Shown: positions 1 to 7,553 of the stretch, piece by piece
Numbering within the stretch: the first letter of the stretch is position 1
Layout: each line of letters starts with the position of its first letter
Source: Proteiniclasticum sp.
Lineage (GTDB): Bacteria; Bacillota; Clostridia; Clostridiales; Clostridiaceae
Direction of reading: 5' to 3'
NCBI RefSeq assembly: GCF_003514505.1
Contig: NZ_DOPX01000023.1
Span: 1-30,640, forward strand
Length of the DNA: 30,640 nucleotides
Program-made: the position numbers and the translations under genes
Notes under the pieces: generated by a model
What the model saw: only the letters and a program-made list of their open reading frames with translations
The model's database searches: none
Told to the model about the DNA's origin: nothing

Positions 1-117
1 AAGGATGTGACAATGATGGTTGGAAACGGATATACAAAAGGACATGCAGAAATTACACTTCAGGAGCTAAGAGAATCAGAAGCGCTGAGAAGAATTTTTG
101 AAGAGCTATACGTGTAG
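1..117 (+). CDS. kdd: 3' end of probable L-erythro-3,5-diaminohexanoate dehydrogenase (partial)
   Basis: An open frame runs from the first base of the window to a TAG at 115-117, giving the last 38 residues, which end in ...RRIFEELYV. The 5' part is outside the window. In lysine-fermenting clostridia and fusobacteria kdd encodes the NAD-dependent dehydrogenase that oxidatively deaminates 3,5-diaminohexanoate to 5-amino-3-oxohexanoate, and it lies directly upstream of kamA. The short tail here (MVGNGYTKGHAEITLQ, then an acidic/Leu helix) fits my recollection of the Kdd C-terminus. The call rests mostly on position, 24 bases before kamA and on the same strand. It shares the operon with kamA-kamE and would act on their product. 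The identity is an inference that the upstream sequence would settle. Confidence 0.6.
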   Translation, partial: KDVTMMVGNGYTKGHAEITLQELRESEALRRIFEELYV

Positions 118-141
118 GCGATGTGTACAAGGGGGAGTATC

Positions 142-1395
142 ATGAATAAATTTGCAGAGATGAACAGAAAAGAAATGTTTCCGGACGTGCCCGATGAAAA
201 ATGGAACAGTTGGCTCTGGCAGGTTCAAAATAGAATCGAGACGGTAGATGAACTGAAAAAATATCTGCCACTGACGGTGGAAGAAGAAGCAGGGGCATTA
301 AAGGCAACCAAGACACTCCGAATGGCCATCACGCCGTACTATCTGACTCTGATGGATAAAGAAAATCATTTGGATCCCGTTCGTCTTCAGGCTGTACCTT
401 CCGCCATGGAAATCCTGAACTCAAAAGCAGATCTCCTGGATCCACTTCACGAGGATGAGGATTCACCTGTTCCAGGGCTGACGCACAGATACCCGGACCG
501 AGTGCTTCTTCTGATCACGGACCAATGCTCCATGTACTGCAGACACTGCACCAGAAGAAGATTTGCTGGACAGACAGATAATGCCATGAGCAATGCCAGA
601 ATTGATGCAGCCATCGAGTATATCAGGAGAACACCAGAAGTGAGAGATGTGCTCCTATCAGGAGGAGACGCCCTCCTAATGAGCGACATCAGACTGGAAG
701 CCATCATCAAAAAGCTTAGAGAAATCCCCCACGTGGACATCATCAGAATTGGAACCAGAGTGCCTGTGGTGATGCCACAGAGAATTACGGATGATCTGGT
801 CAATATGCTGAAAAAATATCATCCCATCTGGCTGAACACCCATTTCAATCACCCATCAGAAATCACAGAAGAGTCCAAGGCGGCCTGCGAACGTATGGCC
901 AATGCTGGAATTCCCCTTGGCAATCAGTCCGTTCTTCTCAGAGGAATCAATGACTGTGTCCACGTGATGAAAGATCTTGTTCATGGACTTGTGCGGATGA
1001 GAGTACGTCCCTACTATATTTATCAGTGTGATCTCTCCATGGGACTGGAGCATTTTAGAACACCTGTATCCAAAGGTATAGAAATCATTGAAGGACTTCG
1101 CGGCCATACCTCCGGATTCAGTGTACCGACCTTTGTGGTGGATGCACCTGGTGGAGGTGGAAAGATTCCTGTTATGCCTAACTATGTCATCAGCCAAGGA
1201 GTTCATAAAGTTGTTCTCAGAAATTTTGAAGGAGTCATCACCACCTATACAGAACCGGATCACTATGAAGAGTCTTGCCAGTGTGAGGTCTGTAGAGGGG
1301 ACAAAAGGGTGGAGAATATTGGTCTCTCCGCACTTTTAGAAGGAGATCAGATGAGTATCGGTAATGCCGAGGTTCTTCGAAAGGCTAGAAGTTGA
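142..1395 (+). CDS. kamA: L-lysine 2,3-aminomutase (radical SAM, PLP)
   Basis: Cytoplasmic enzyme that converts L-lysine to L-beta-lysine, the first step of lysine fermentation to acetate and butyrate. The 417-residue product matches the C. subterminale enzyme (about 416 aa) over its whole length as I remember it. The radical-SAM motif CSMYCRHC places the 4Fe-4S ligands at C129, C133 and C136. The PLP-binding lysine is K341 in PGGGGK. The structural zinc site is C272 plus C379, C381 and C384 (CQCEVC). An upstream in-frame ATG exists at 121, but AAGGGGG at about 129-135 sits correctly before the ATG at 142, so 142 was chosen. It follows kdd by 24 bases, and kamB starts one base after its stop, so it is co-transcribed and probably tightly coupled. 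Lysine 2,3-aminomutase is also used for osmolyte synthesis in some organisms, but the kamDE neighbours show catabolism here. Confidence 0.97.
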   Translation: MNKFAEMNRKEMFPDVPDEKWNSWLWQVQNRIETVDELKKYLPLTVEEEAGALKATKTLRMAITPYYLTLMDKENHLDPVRLQAVPSAMEILNSKADLLDPLHEDEDSPVPGLTHRYPDRVLLLITDQCSMYCRHCTRRRFAGQTDNAMSNARIDAAIEYIRRTPEVRDVLLSGGDALLMSDIRLEAIIKKLREIPHVDIIRIGTRVPVVMPQRITDDLVNMLKKYHPIWLNTHFNHPSEITEESKAACERMANAGIPLGNQSVLLRGINDCVHVMKDLVHGLVRMRVRPYYIYQCDLSMGLEHFRTPVSKGIEIIEGLRGHTSGFSVPTFVVDAPGGGGKIPVMPNYVISQGVHKVVLRNFEGVITTYTEPDHYEESCQCEVCRGDKRVENIGLSALLEGDQMSIGNAEVLRKARS

Positions 1396-1396
1396 C

Positions 1397-2410
1397 ATGA
1401 AAGACCTATTTGAGAAGTCTTCTCTGTCCATCATTGGGCTTGGAAAAAATACAGGAAAGACTTCTTTCCTCAATGAACTCCTTGAGGAAGCGAGAATCCA
1501 TGCTAAAGACAAGATTCTGGCCATAACCTCCATTGGAAGAGATGGAGAGGAGAAGGATCTGGTGACAAGTTCCAAGAAACCCCGGATTTATGTTTATGAA
1601 GGTACCCTTGTGGCAACCAGTACAGAGCTTGTAGGCCGCTGCGATATTACCATGGAAATATTGGACGTGCTGCCTTTATACAGCGCCTTGGGCAGAATCA
1701 TTCTGCTCAGGGCTCTTTCCGATGGATTTGTGGAAATTGCAGGACCTTCTAGAAAAAAAGATCTGGCACTACTGGAAAGTGCTGTTAGAAGGATTGAACC
1801 ACATGCGATATTCCTTGTGGATGGGGCACTGTCGAGAATGTCCTTCGCCACCTCCACCGAAAGCACAGTACTTTGCACAGGCGTAAACATCAGCAGAAGT
1901 CCGCAAAAGGTGCTTGAAAAAACCGTGGACGCTGTCTATGGGCTTACCATGAAAAAAACAAAAAGATGCTTACCCATGGAGAAGTGGCGCGCATTCATCT
2001 ACAACGGTGAGTGGGAAAAGGTAGAAGGTTACTTGGCCATGGAACTTGATAAAGAGATTATTGAAAAATTTACAGAAAAAACAGAAGCGGTTTTTTTGAG
2101 AGGAGCTGTTACGGACAGTCTTCTTACTAAGCTGCTCTCAGAAACTTTGTTCCGGAGTGTGGAGCTGATTCTGGAAGACCCTACCAAGTTTCTGGTCAGT
2201 CATGAGATGCTTCAAAAACTAAATCTCAGGAAGATTTCTGTTACCGCAGAACATACTGTATCAGTGGAGCGGATTCTTTTTAATCCCTATGAGATTTCAG
2301 GGCTGGAGATTCCTTCAGAAGGACTGATACAGCTCATCAGAAAAGAAACAGCTTTGCCAGTGGAGTCTCTGAAGGATCTGCAAAGGAGGAGAAGAAATGA
2401 AGAAGCATAA
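1397..2410 (+). CDS. kamB: KamB-like P-loop protein of the lysine fermentation cluster
   Basis: The 337-residue protein begins with a beta strand and a nucleotide-binding loop, GLGKNTGKT, at residues 14-22. A second hydrophobic strand ending in an acidic residue (AIFLVDGALS, about 137-146) could serve as Walker B. No membrane segment or signal peptide is seen. In lysine-fermentation clusters the gene between kamA and the mutS-like kamC is called kamB; its biochemical role has not been demonstrated as far as I know. An ATG at 1364 in the same frame would overlap kamA. The ATG at 1397, one base after the kamA stop, gives the family-like start and is preferred, although its ribosome site (GAAAGG, about 1379-1384) is distant. 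That suggests translation by coupling to kamA. The last 14 bases overlap kamC. I infer an ATPase working with KamC on one of the aminomutases. Confidence 0.75.
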   Translation: MKDLFEKSSLSIIGLGKNTGKTSFLNELLEEARIHAKDKILAITSIGRDGEEKDLVTSSKKPRIYVYEGTLVATSTELVGRCDITMEILDVLPLYSALGRIILLRALSDGFVEIAGPSRKKDLALLESAVRRIEPHAIFLVDGALSRMSFATSTESTVLCTGVNISRSPQKVLEKTVDAVYGLTMKKTKRCLPMEKWRAFIYNGEWEKVEGYLAMELDKEIIEKFTEKTEAVFLRGAVTDSLLTKLLSETLFRSVELILEDPTKFLVSHEMLQKLNLRKISVTAEHTVSVERILFNPYEISGLEIPSEGLIQLIRKETALPVESLKDLQRRRRNEEA

Positions 2411-3830
2411 AGAAATGGAAGGATTCTCCTTTGTGATGGGACTCATCGATACGGTAAGTCCTTTTGGCACCCAGAAAAAAAGGAATCTTAAAGTTTACGC
2501 TGCTCAGGAGGAACTATCCAAAGAGCTGCAGAAAACAAAAGAGTTCTCGGTGAAAGTCGTAGAACTGGAAGAGACTTGTGAAAAACTCCTTTCCTATCTG
2601 AGAGAACTGAAAGATATTCGGGCTTTGGTGGATGCTGCATCAAAGAATCAGGTGCTGACTGTAGTGGATCTTTTCGAACTGAAGTATTTTCTTCAGAGAA
2701 TGCACAAAGTAGAGGCCTTATGGAAGGAGTTTGAGGAAGAGGACCTTCTTCCTGAAAGACTTCCACATCTGACAAGGATACTGGATCCCAAGGGAGAGAA
2801 CCTAAGTACATTCTATATTTATGAGGAGTATGATGATGAGCTCCGATGGGTTCGGGAAGAAAAAAGAGCCATGGAAAAAAGAATCCGCCAGGCGAAAAGC
2901 GAAGAAGAAAAGAATGCACTTCTTCTGGAAAGAAGAGTTCTGCTTCAAAAAGAAGAAGAAGCGGAGTATCAAGTCAGAAAAGAGCTCTCAAGAACTGTTT
3001 CAAAAGAAGCAGACAAGCTGTATCACTCAATGGAAGTTCTTGGGCAGATGGATTTTCTTCTGGCAAAGGCAAGGGTTGCAAAGCAATATGGGTGCTCTCT
3101 GCCGAAGCTCGACAGCAGCATTCCGATGACCATGCAGGGAGCCTGGCATCCGTATTTTCAGCATCTTCTGGAAAAGCGTGGGAAGAAAATGACGAAGATT
3201 TCCATTGAACTGAAACCTGGAAGTACTGCGCTCACAGGAGCGAACATGGGTGGAAAAAGCATGGCTTTAAAAACCATCCATCTCAATGCTGTTCTGGTAA
3301 AATATGGACTACTGCCTTTTGCAGAAGAGATGTCCTGTCCCTTTTTCAGGGAAGTGCACCTTCTTCACGATGATCAGGAAGAAGTGCGTCAAGGACTGTC
3401 CTCTTTTGGTGGAGAAGTGCTGAAAATACGTGAGATCCTGAGCTCTCTTTCTGAGATGCCTTCCTTGATCATATTGGATGAGCCTGCCAGAGGAACAAAT
3501 CCAGTGGAAGGAACAGCCATTGTAGGAGGACTTCTCAATCATTTCAAGAATAAGCACCATTTTCTTCTGATAGCCACACATTTTGATCTGCACGAACTGA
3601 TGGGAATCTACAGATATCAGGTAAAGGGACTAAAAGAGCATTCTTTTGGGGAAGACATCCAGAAAAGTGTGGATAACAGTCATGTTCTTGTGGATAGACT
3701 GCAGGAAAAGATGGATTACTCATTGGAAAAATGGGATGGATCTAAAACCACAGGAGATGCGGTGAGAATTGCGGAATACCTGGGATTTACGGAGGAACTG
3801 ACAAAAGAAATACGAAAACTACTGGAGTAA
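2397..3830 (+). CDS. kamC: KamC, MutS-like ATPase of the lysine fermentation cluster
   Basis: The 477-residue protein has the MutS C-terminal ATPase but lacks the N-terminal mismatch-recognition domain. Visible parts are a helical region with a charged coiled coil at about 145-200, Walker A GANMGGKS (281-288), the signature-like stretch QGLSSFGGEV (332-341), Walker B LIILDEP (357-363) and ATHF (393-396). It therefore binds and hydrolyses ATP, probably as a dimer, but is unlikely to recognise mismatches. The start at 2397 has AAGGAGG at 2382-2388 and lies inside the kamB 3' end, so translation is coupled. MutS-like genes recur next to B12-dependent lysine and ornithine aminomutase genes. The usual hypothesis is an ATP-driven chaperone or reactivase for the adenosylcobalamin enzyme, but this is not proven. 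kamD begins 10 bases downstream. Confidence 0.85.
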   Translation: MKKHKEMEGFSFVMGLIDTVSPFGTQKKRNLKVYAAQEELSKELQKTKEFSVKVVELEETCEKLLSYLRELKDIRALVDAASKNQVLTVVDLFELKYFLQRMHKVEALWKEFEEEDLLPERLPHLTRILDPKGENLSTFYIYEEYDDELRWVREEKRAMEKRIRQAKSEEEKNALLLERRVLLQKEEEAEYQVRKELSRTVSKEADKLYHSMEVLGQMDFLLAKARVAKQYGCSLPKLDSSIPMTMQGAWHPYFQHLLEKRGKKMTKISIELKPGSTALTGANMGGKSMALKTIHLNAVLVKYGLLPFAEEMSCPFFREVHLLHDDQEEVRQGLSSFGGEVLKIREILSSLSEMPSLIILDEPARGTNPVEGTAIVGGLLNHFKNKHHFLLIATHFDLHELMGIYRYQVKGLKEHSFGEDIQKSVDNSHVLVDRLQEKMDYSLEKWDGSKTTGDAVRIAEYLGFTEELTKEIRKLLE

Positions 3831-3840
3831 GGGGAAGAAT

Positions 3841-5397
3841 ATGAGTAAAATCAGACTGGACGTAAAGAAAGTCAAAGAAGCGAGAGAATATGCAAAAAAG
3901 ATTGCACTGAACACACAGCGTTTTGTGGAAGAGCACAGCACCGTTGCCGTAGAACGAACTGTTCTGCGGCTTCTGGGTGTAGATGGAATCAATGAGGAAG
4001 GGGTTCCACTGCCGAATCTTGTAGTGGATCATCTGAAAGAAAAACATGCTTTGGAGGATGGAGCGGCTTTTCATATCGGAAATGCCATGGTGATGCTCAA
4101 AAAGACACCTCAAGAAATTGCGGAGGAAGTTGCAGCCGGAAATCTGGATCTTACGAAAATCCCTGTGACAGATGCTTTTGAAAGAAATCTGGCAGTGGAA
4201 GAAGTAGCCAAAAAAATGGTGGAAAAAATCCGAAAGAACCGTGGAGTCCGGGAAGAGAAACTTGCAAGGTTTGGGGATAAATCTGGTCCATATCTGTATG
4301 TTATTGTGGCTACAGGAAATATCTATGCAGACATCGTACAAGCGAAGGCAGCTGCGAAACAAGGGGCAGATATCATCGCGGTCATCAGAACCACTGGACA
4401 GTCCCTTCTGGATTATGTGCCTTATGGTGCAACCACAGAAGGCTTTGGAGGGACTATGGCCACGCAGGAGAACTTCAGACTGATGCGTGAAGCCTTGGAT
4501 GAAGTGGGAGAGGAGCTGGGCAGATATATCAGGCTCTGCAATTACTGCTCTGGTCTTTGCATGCCGGAAATTGCGGCTATGGGTGCCATGGAGCGGTTGG
4601 ATGTCATGCTGAATGATGCTCTTTACGGAATTCTTTTTAGAGACATCAACATGAAAAGAACACTCATAGACCAGTATTTTTCCAGAGCCATCAATGGCTT
4701 TGCAGGTGTCATCATCAATACAGGAGAAGATAATTATCTCACGACAGCAGATGCTTATGAAGAAGCGCATACAGTCCTTGCTTCCCAGTTCATTAATGAA
4801 CAGTTTGCCTTACTTGCAGGTCTTCCGGAGGAGCAGATGGGACTGGGTCATGCCTTTGAGATGGATCCAACGCTGAAAAATGGGTTTTTGTATGAGCTGG
4901 CTCAAGCGCAAATGGCAAGAGAAATCTTCCCGAAAGCGCCGCTGAAGTATATGCCCCCTACAAAGTTCATGACGGGAGATATTTTTAAAGGTCAGGTCCA
5001 GAATGCTCTGTTTAATATGGTGACCATCATGACAGGTCAGAAGCTTCATCTGCTTGGGATGATGACAGAAGCCATTCATACACCATTCCTGTCGGATAGA
5101 GCGGCAGCCATCGATAACGCTGCGTACATCTTCAATACCATGGAGGATTTTGGCAGTGAGATTGAGTTTAAAAAAGGTGGCATTATTGAGAAACGTGCAC
5201 AAGAAGTGCTGGAGGAAACGGTGGCACTTCTAGGAAATATTGAGAAGGAAGGCCTCTTCAGGACACTGGAAACAGGAAAGTTCGCTGGAATCAAGCGTCC
5301 TCAGGATGGAGGAAAGGGGCTTGATGGTGTGGTAAGAAAGAGTGCCCATTATGAGAACCCATTCTTTGAACTTCTTTTGGAAGGCGGTGTGAACTAA
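3841..5397 (+). CDS. kamD: Lysine 5,6-aminomutase alpha subunit
   Basis: Catalytic large subunit of the adenosylcobalamin- and PLP-dependent enzyme that moves the terminal amino group of L-beta-lysine to C5, giving 3,5-diaminohexanoate. The 518-residue product matches the A. sticklandii KamD family in length and in long conserved blocks: a TIM-barrel core with YVIVATGNIYAD (about 155-166), TTGQSLLDYVPYGATTEGFGG (about 185-205), RLCNYCSGLCMPEIA (about 231-245) and INTGEDNYLTTADA (about 290-303). The start is set by AAGGGGAAG just before the ATG at 3841, 10 bases after kamC. kamE begins on the very next base after the stop, which fits equal production of the two subunits. Nothing looks truncated. 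The related D-ornithine 4,5-aminomutase OraE is much longer, so lysine specificity is well supported. Confidence 0.97.
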   Translation: MSKIRLDVKKVKEAREYAKKIALNTQRFVEEHSTVAVERTVLRLLGVDGINEEGVPLPNLVVDHLKEKHALEDGAAFHIGNAMVMLKKTPQEIAEEVAAGNLDLTKIPVTDAFERNLAVEEVAKKMVEKIRKNRGVREEKLARFGDKSGPYLYVIVATGNIYADIVQAKAAAKQGADIIAVIRTTGQSLLDYVPYGATTEGFGGTMATQENFRLMREALDEVGEELGRYIRLCNYCSGLCMPEIAAMGAMERLDVMLNDALYGILFRDINMKRTLIDQYFSRAINGFAGVIINTGEDNYLTTADAYEEAHTVLASQFINEQFALLAGLPEEQMGLGHAFEMDPTLKNGFLYELAQAQMAREIFPKAPLKYMPPTKFMTGDIFKGQVQNALFNMVTIMTGQKLHLLGMMTEAIHTPFLSDRAAAIDNAAYIFNTMEDFGSEIEFKKGGIIEKRAQEVLEETVALLGNIEKEGLFRTLETGKFAGIKRPQDGGKGLDGVVRKSAHYENPFFELLLEGGVN

Positions 5398-6186
5398 ATG
5401 AGCAGCGGATTGTACAGCAGTAAAAAAGTCAACGTAGACGAAAAACTGGATCTTCACAAAGTGAAACCTTATGGAGATACTATGAATGATGGAAAGGTTC
5501 AGGTTTCCTTTACACTGCCGGTACCAGATGGAGATAAAGCAGTGGAGGCAGCAAAAGACCTTGCGAAGAAAATGGGGCTTCTTGACCCACTAGTTGCCCA
5601 TCACAAAGCGCTAGACAAGGAGTTCACCTTCTTTGTGGTATACGGCAGTCTTCAGCATTCTGTGAACTATGAGGATATTCATGTGGAAGCTGTCAGTGGC
5701 ACTGTAATGAGCATGGATGAAGTGAATACCTTTATTAAAGACGAGATTGGCAGAAAGGTCAGAGTGCTTGGTGCATCCACAGGGACGGATGCACACACAG
5801 TTGGTATTGATGCTATCATGAATATGAAAGGATTTGCAGGACATTATGGTCTGGAGCGATATGAAATGATGGAAGCCCTTAATATGGGCAGTCAGGTATC
5901 CAATGAGGAGTTTTTAAAGAAAGCAGTGGATTTGGATGCGGATGTTCTTTTGGTGTCCCAGACTGTAACTCAGAAAAATGTCCATATCGATAATCTGGTT
6001 CACCTAGTTGAACTTCTGGAAGCAGAAGGACTAAGAGATAAAGTGGTTCTTATCTGCGGGGGGCCTAGAATCAGTCATGAGCTGGCGAAAGAGCTGGGGT
6101 ATGATGCAGGATTTGGTCCTGGTAAGTATGCAGATGATGTGGCTTCTTTTGCCGTGGAAGAAATGGTTCGTAGAAATCTGAGATAG
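5398..6186 (+). CDS. kamE: Lysine 5,6-aminomutase beta subunit, cobalamin-binding
   Basis: Small subunit of lysine 5,6-aminomutase. The 262-residue protein carries the B12-binding Rossmann domain with the base-off signature D131-A-H133-T-V-G136 (GTDAHTVGID), in which H133 is the lower cobalt ligand. K144 in NMKGFAGHY is at the position of the PLP-binding lysine known from A. sticklandii. The following stretch DVLLVSQTVTQKNVH (about 184-198) and the final GGPRISHELAKELGYDAGFGPG complete the cobalamin domain. The ATG follows the kamD stop with no gap; GGAAGGCGG in the kamD 3' end (about 5380-5388) can serve as ribosome site. It is the last gene of the kam run and is followed 14 bases later by a strong terminator. 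Confidence 0.97.
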   Translation: MSSGLYSSKKVNVDEKLDLHKVKPYGDTMNDGKVQVSFTLPVPDGDKAVEAAKDLAKKMGLLDPLVAHHKALDKEFTFFVVYGSLQHSVNYEDIHVEAVSGTVMSMDEVNTFIKDEIGRKVRVLGASTGTDAHTVGIDAIMNMKGFAGHYGLERYEMMEALNMGSQVSNEEFLKKAVDLDADVLLVSQTVTQKNVHIDNLVHLVELLEAEGLRDKVVLICGGPRISHELAKELGYDAGFGPGKYADDVASFAVEEMVRRNLR

Positions 6187-6200
6187 GTCATATATGAAAG

Positions 6201-6248
6201 AGGAAATGGAATCAGACCAATCTGAATTCCATTTCCTTTTTGGTTTTT
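6201..6248 (+). terminator. Rho-independent terminator of the kam operon
   Basis: AGGAAATGGAATCAGA pairs with TCTGAATTCCATTTCCT (one bulged T) around a CCAA loop, followed by a T-rich tail (TTTTTGGTTTTT). It lies 14 bases after the kamE stop. Confidence 0.93.
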
Positions 6249-6261
6249 ATTACTATATTTT

Positions 6262-6296
6262 GGTCAATTTTCATAGTTCATGATAAATTATTGACC
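6262..6296. repeat. Inverted repeat GGTCAAT / ATTGACC
   Basis: Perfect 7-base arms at 6262-6268 and 6290-6296 are separated by 21 bases. The right arm overlaps the -35 hexamer of the siderophore operon promoter. It may be a second regulator site or chance. Confidence 0.4.
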
Positions 6297-6319
6297 TGGA
6301 AATTTCAGGGTGATATAGT
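6291..6319 (+). promoter_or_regulatory. Sigma-A promoter of the siderophore transport operon
   Basis: TTGACC (6291-6296), a 17-base spacer and TATAGT (6314-6319). The predicted start is near 6326, so the transcript has a leader of about 180 bases before the binding-protein start at 6510. Confidence 0.75.
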
Positions 6320-6329
6320 GGTTTTAGTT

Positions 6330-6348
6330 GAGAATGATAATCATTTAC
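6330..6348. promoter_or_regulatory. Fur box (iron operator)
   Basis: GAGAATGATAATCATTTAC is very close to the 19-base Fur consensus GATAATGATAATCATTATC, with a perfect 6-1-6 inverted repeat AATGAT-A-ATCATT at 6333-6345. It sits at the predicted transcription start, so iron-bound Fur should block the promoter. Confidence 0.88.
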
Positions 6349-6370
6349 AACAAGTGTGCGGTGCAATGAA

Positions 6371-6442
6371 ATAGGATGATTTAGGCAGTCACTCCCCTTC
6401 TGCCTAGATTTCCTATGGATTTTTTCAGGATGATAGAAATCC
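6371..6442 (+). promoter_or_regulatory. Structured 5' leader of the siderophore operon
   Basis: Two stem-loops can form. The first has an outer helix ATAGGA (6371-6376) with TCCTAT (6411-6416) and an inner helix TAGGCAG (6382-6388) with CTGCCTA (6400-6406). The second pairs GGATTT (6417-6422) with AAATCC (6437-6442). No known riboswitch class was recognised. The T-run needed for a terminator is not present after either stem. Confidence 0.45.
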
Positions 6443-6509
6443 TTCTGCTTGTGTTAATGGTATTGTTTTGGGACTGTTTCATATCACAAGACGAAAGGAC
6501 TAGATAAAT

Positions 6510-7553
6510 ATGAAAAAAATTATGATGATTATTGCCTCCCTTTTACTTATTACTGCTGTTTTCACCGGTTGTGGGGCAGCGCCTAAGGAAGAAGCTCCTG
6601 AAATACCTGTAAGTGGTGATGAAGTGTCACAGGATGATGTTCTATATCCCATGACCATTCAGCATGCTTTTGGAGAAACTGTTCTGGAGAAGAAACCAGA
6701 AAGGATAGCTACCATCTCCTGGGGAAATCAGGATGTGCCTTTAGCCCTTGGTGTTGTACCTGTAGGAGTATCCATGGCGAATTACGGGATGACAGATGGC
6801 AGCGGTCTTCTTCCATGGACCAAGGATGCTTTCAAATCTTTAGGTGTGGAGAGTCCAGTACTCTTTGATGATGTGGCAGGTCTAAACTATGAGGCTATAT
6901 ATAAGGTGGCTCCGGATGTGATTTTAGCATCTTATTCAGGAATCACCCAAGAAGAGTACGACTTGCTGTCTGAGATTGCGCCAGTGGTACCTTATCAGAA
7001 TATGCCTTGGCAGACCTTCTGGAGAGATCAGATCACGGAAAATTCCGAAGCTATTGGTATGAAAGAAGAGGGCGAGGCGTTGGTGAAAGATCTTGAGAAT
7101 CTCATTACAGAAAAGCTCAAGACATATCCAGAACTCACTGGAAAATCTGCAGCATTCTTCTACTTCTCTCCACAGGATCTCTCCAAGTTCTATATCTATC
7201 TGCCTGCTGATCCAAGAGCGGCATACCTGGAAGATCTTCAGATGGTTCTACCAGAAAGTGTGAAGAAACTTCAGGAAGAGAACAAAAGCTTTGCGGTGGA
7301 ACTCAGTGCGGAGAATGTGGATCTTCTGACGGATGTGGATCTTGTCATTACCTATGGAACAGAAGGTCTTCTGGAGACACTTCAGAATGATCCCTTAATT
7401 GGCACTATGGAAGCTGTGAAAAGAGGCTCTGTTGTGATTATTGAAGATGGCACTCCGCTGGCTGCGTCCGGCACACCAAGTGCATTATCCATTCCTGCCA
7501 CAATTGATGAGTATCTGAAGCTCATGAGTGACGCAGCAAAGAAAGTGCAGTAA
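6510..7553 (+). CDS. Iron-siderophore ABC transporter substrate-binding lipoprotein
   Basis: Extracytoplasmic receptor of a FecB/FepB-type importer that delivers a ferric chelate to the permeases encoded downstream. The 347-residue precursor has a lipoprotein signal, MKKIMMIIASLLLITAVFTG followed by C21, so the mature protein is lipid-anchored on the outer face of the membrane. Two TroA-like lobes are visible: the first with KPERIATISWGNQDVPLALGVVPVGV (about 64-89), the second with VDLLTDVDLVITYGTEGLLETL (about 273-294). Length and layout fit the family. AAAGGA at 6494-6499 precedes the ATG. The gene is first in a four-gene operon; its TAA overlaps the next ATG by one base. Regulation by Fur is expected from the box at 6330. 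The siderophore cannot be read from sequence; catecholate or citrate-type chelates are possible. Confidence 0.9.
   Translation: MKKIMMIIASLLLITAVFTGCGAAPKEEAPEIPVSGDEVSQDDVLYPMTIQHAFGETVLEKKPERIATISWGNQDVPLALGVVPVGVSMANYGMTDGSGLLPWTKDAFKSLGVESPVLFDDVAGLNYEAIYKVAPDVILASYSGITQEEYDLLSEIAPVVPYQNMPWQTFWRDQITENSEAIGMKEEGEALVKDLENLITEKLKTYPELTGKSAAFFYFSPQDLSKFYIYLPADPRAAYLEDLQMVLPESVKKLQEENKSFAVELSAENVDLLTDVDLVITYGTEGLLETLQNDPLIGTMEAVKRGSVVIIEDGTPLAASGTPSALSIPATIDEYLKLMSDAAKKVQ

Noticed and set aside
2488..2919. Minus-strand frame of 143 codons opposite kamC.
   Set aside because: Low-complexity shadow of the A/G-rich coiled-coil coding region.
2397..3830. MutS-like gene as a DNA mismatch repair protein.
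   Set aside because: The N-terminal mismatch-binding domains are missing and the gene is locked inside the kam operon.
3787..4770. Long minus-strand frame of 327 codons opposite kamC and kamD.
   Set aside because: Mirror of the strongly coding kamD; its translation is rich in Cys, His and Phe with no known motif.
6201..6237. CAGACCAAT within the kam terminator resembles half of the lactate operator.
   Set aside because: It forms the loop and upper stem of an obvious terminator after the kam operon, and the left half (ATTGGT) is missing.
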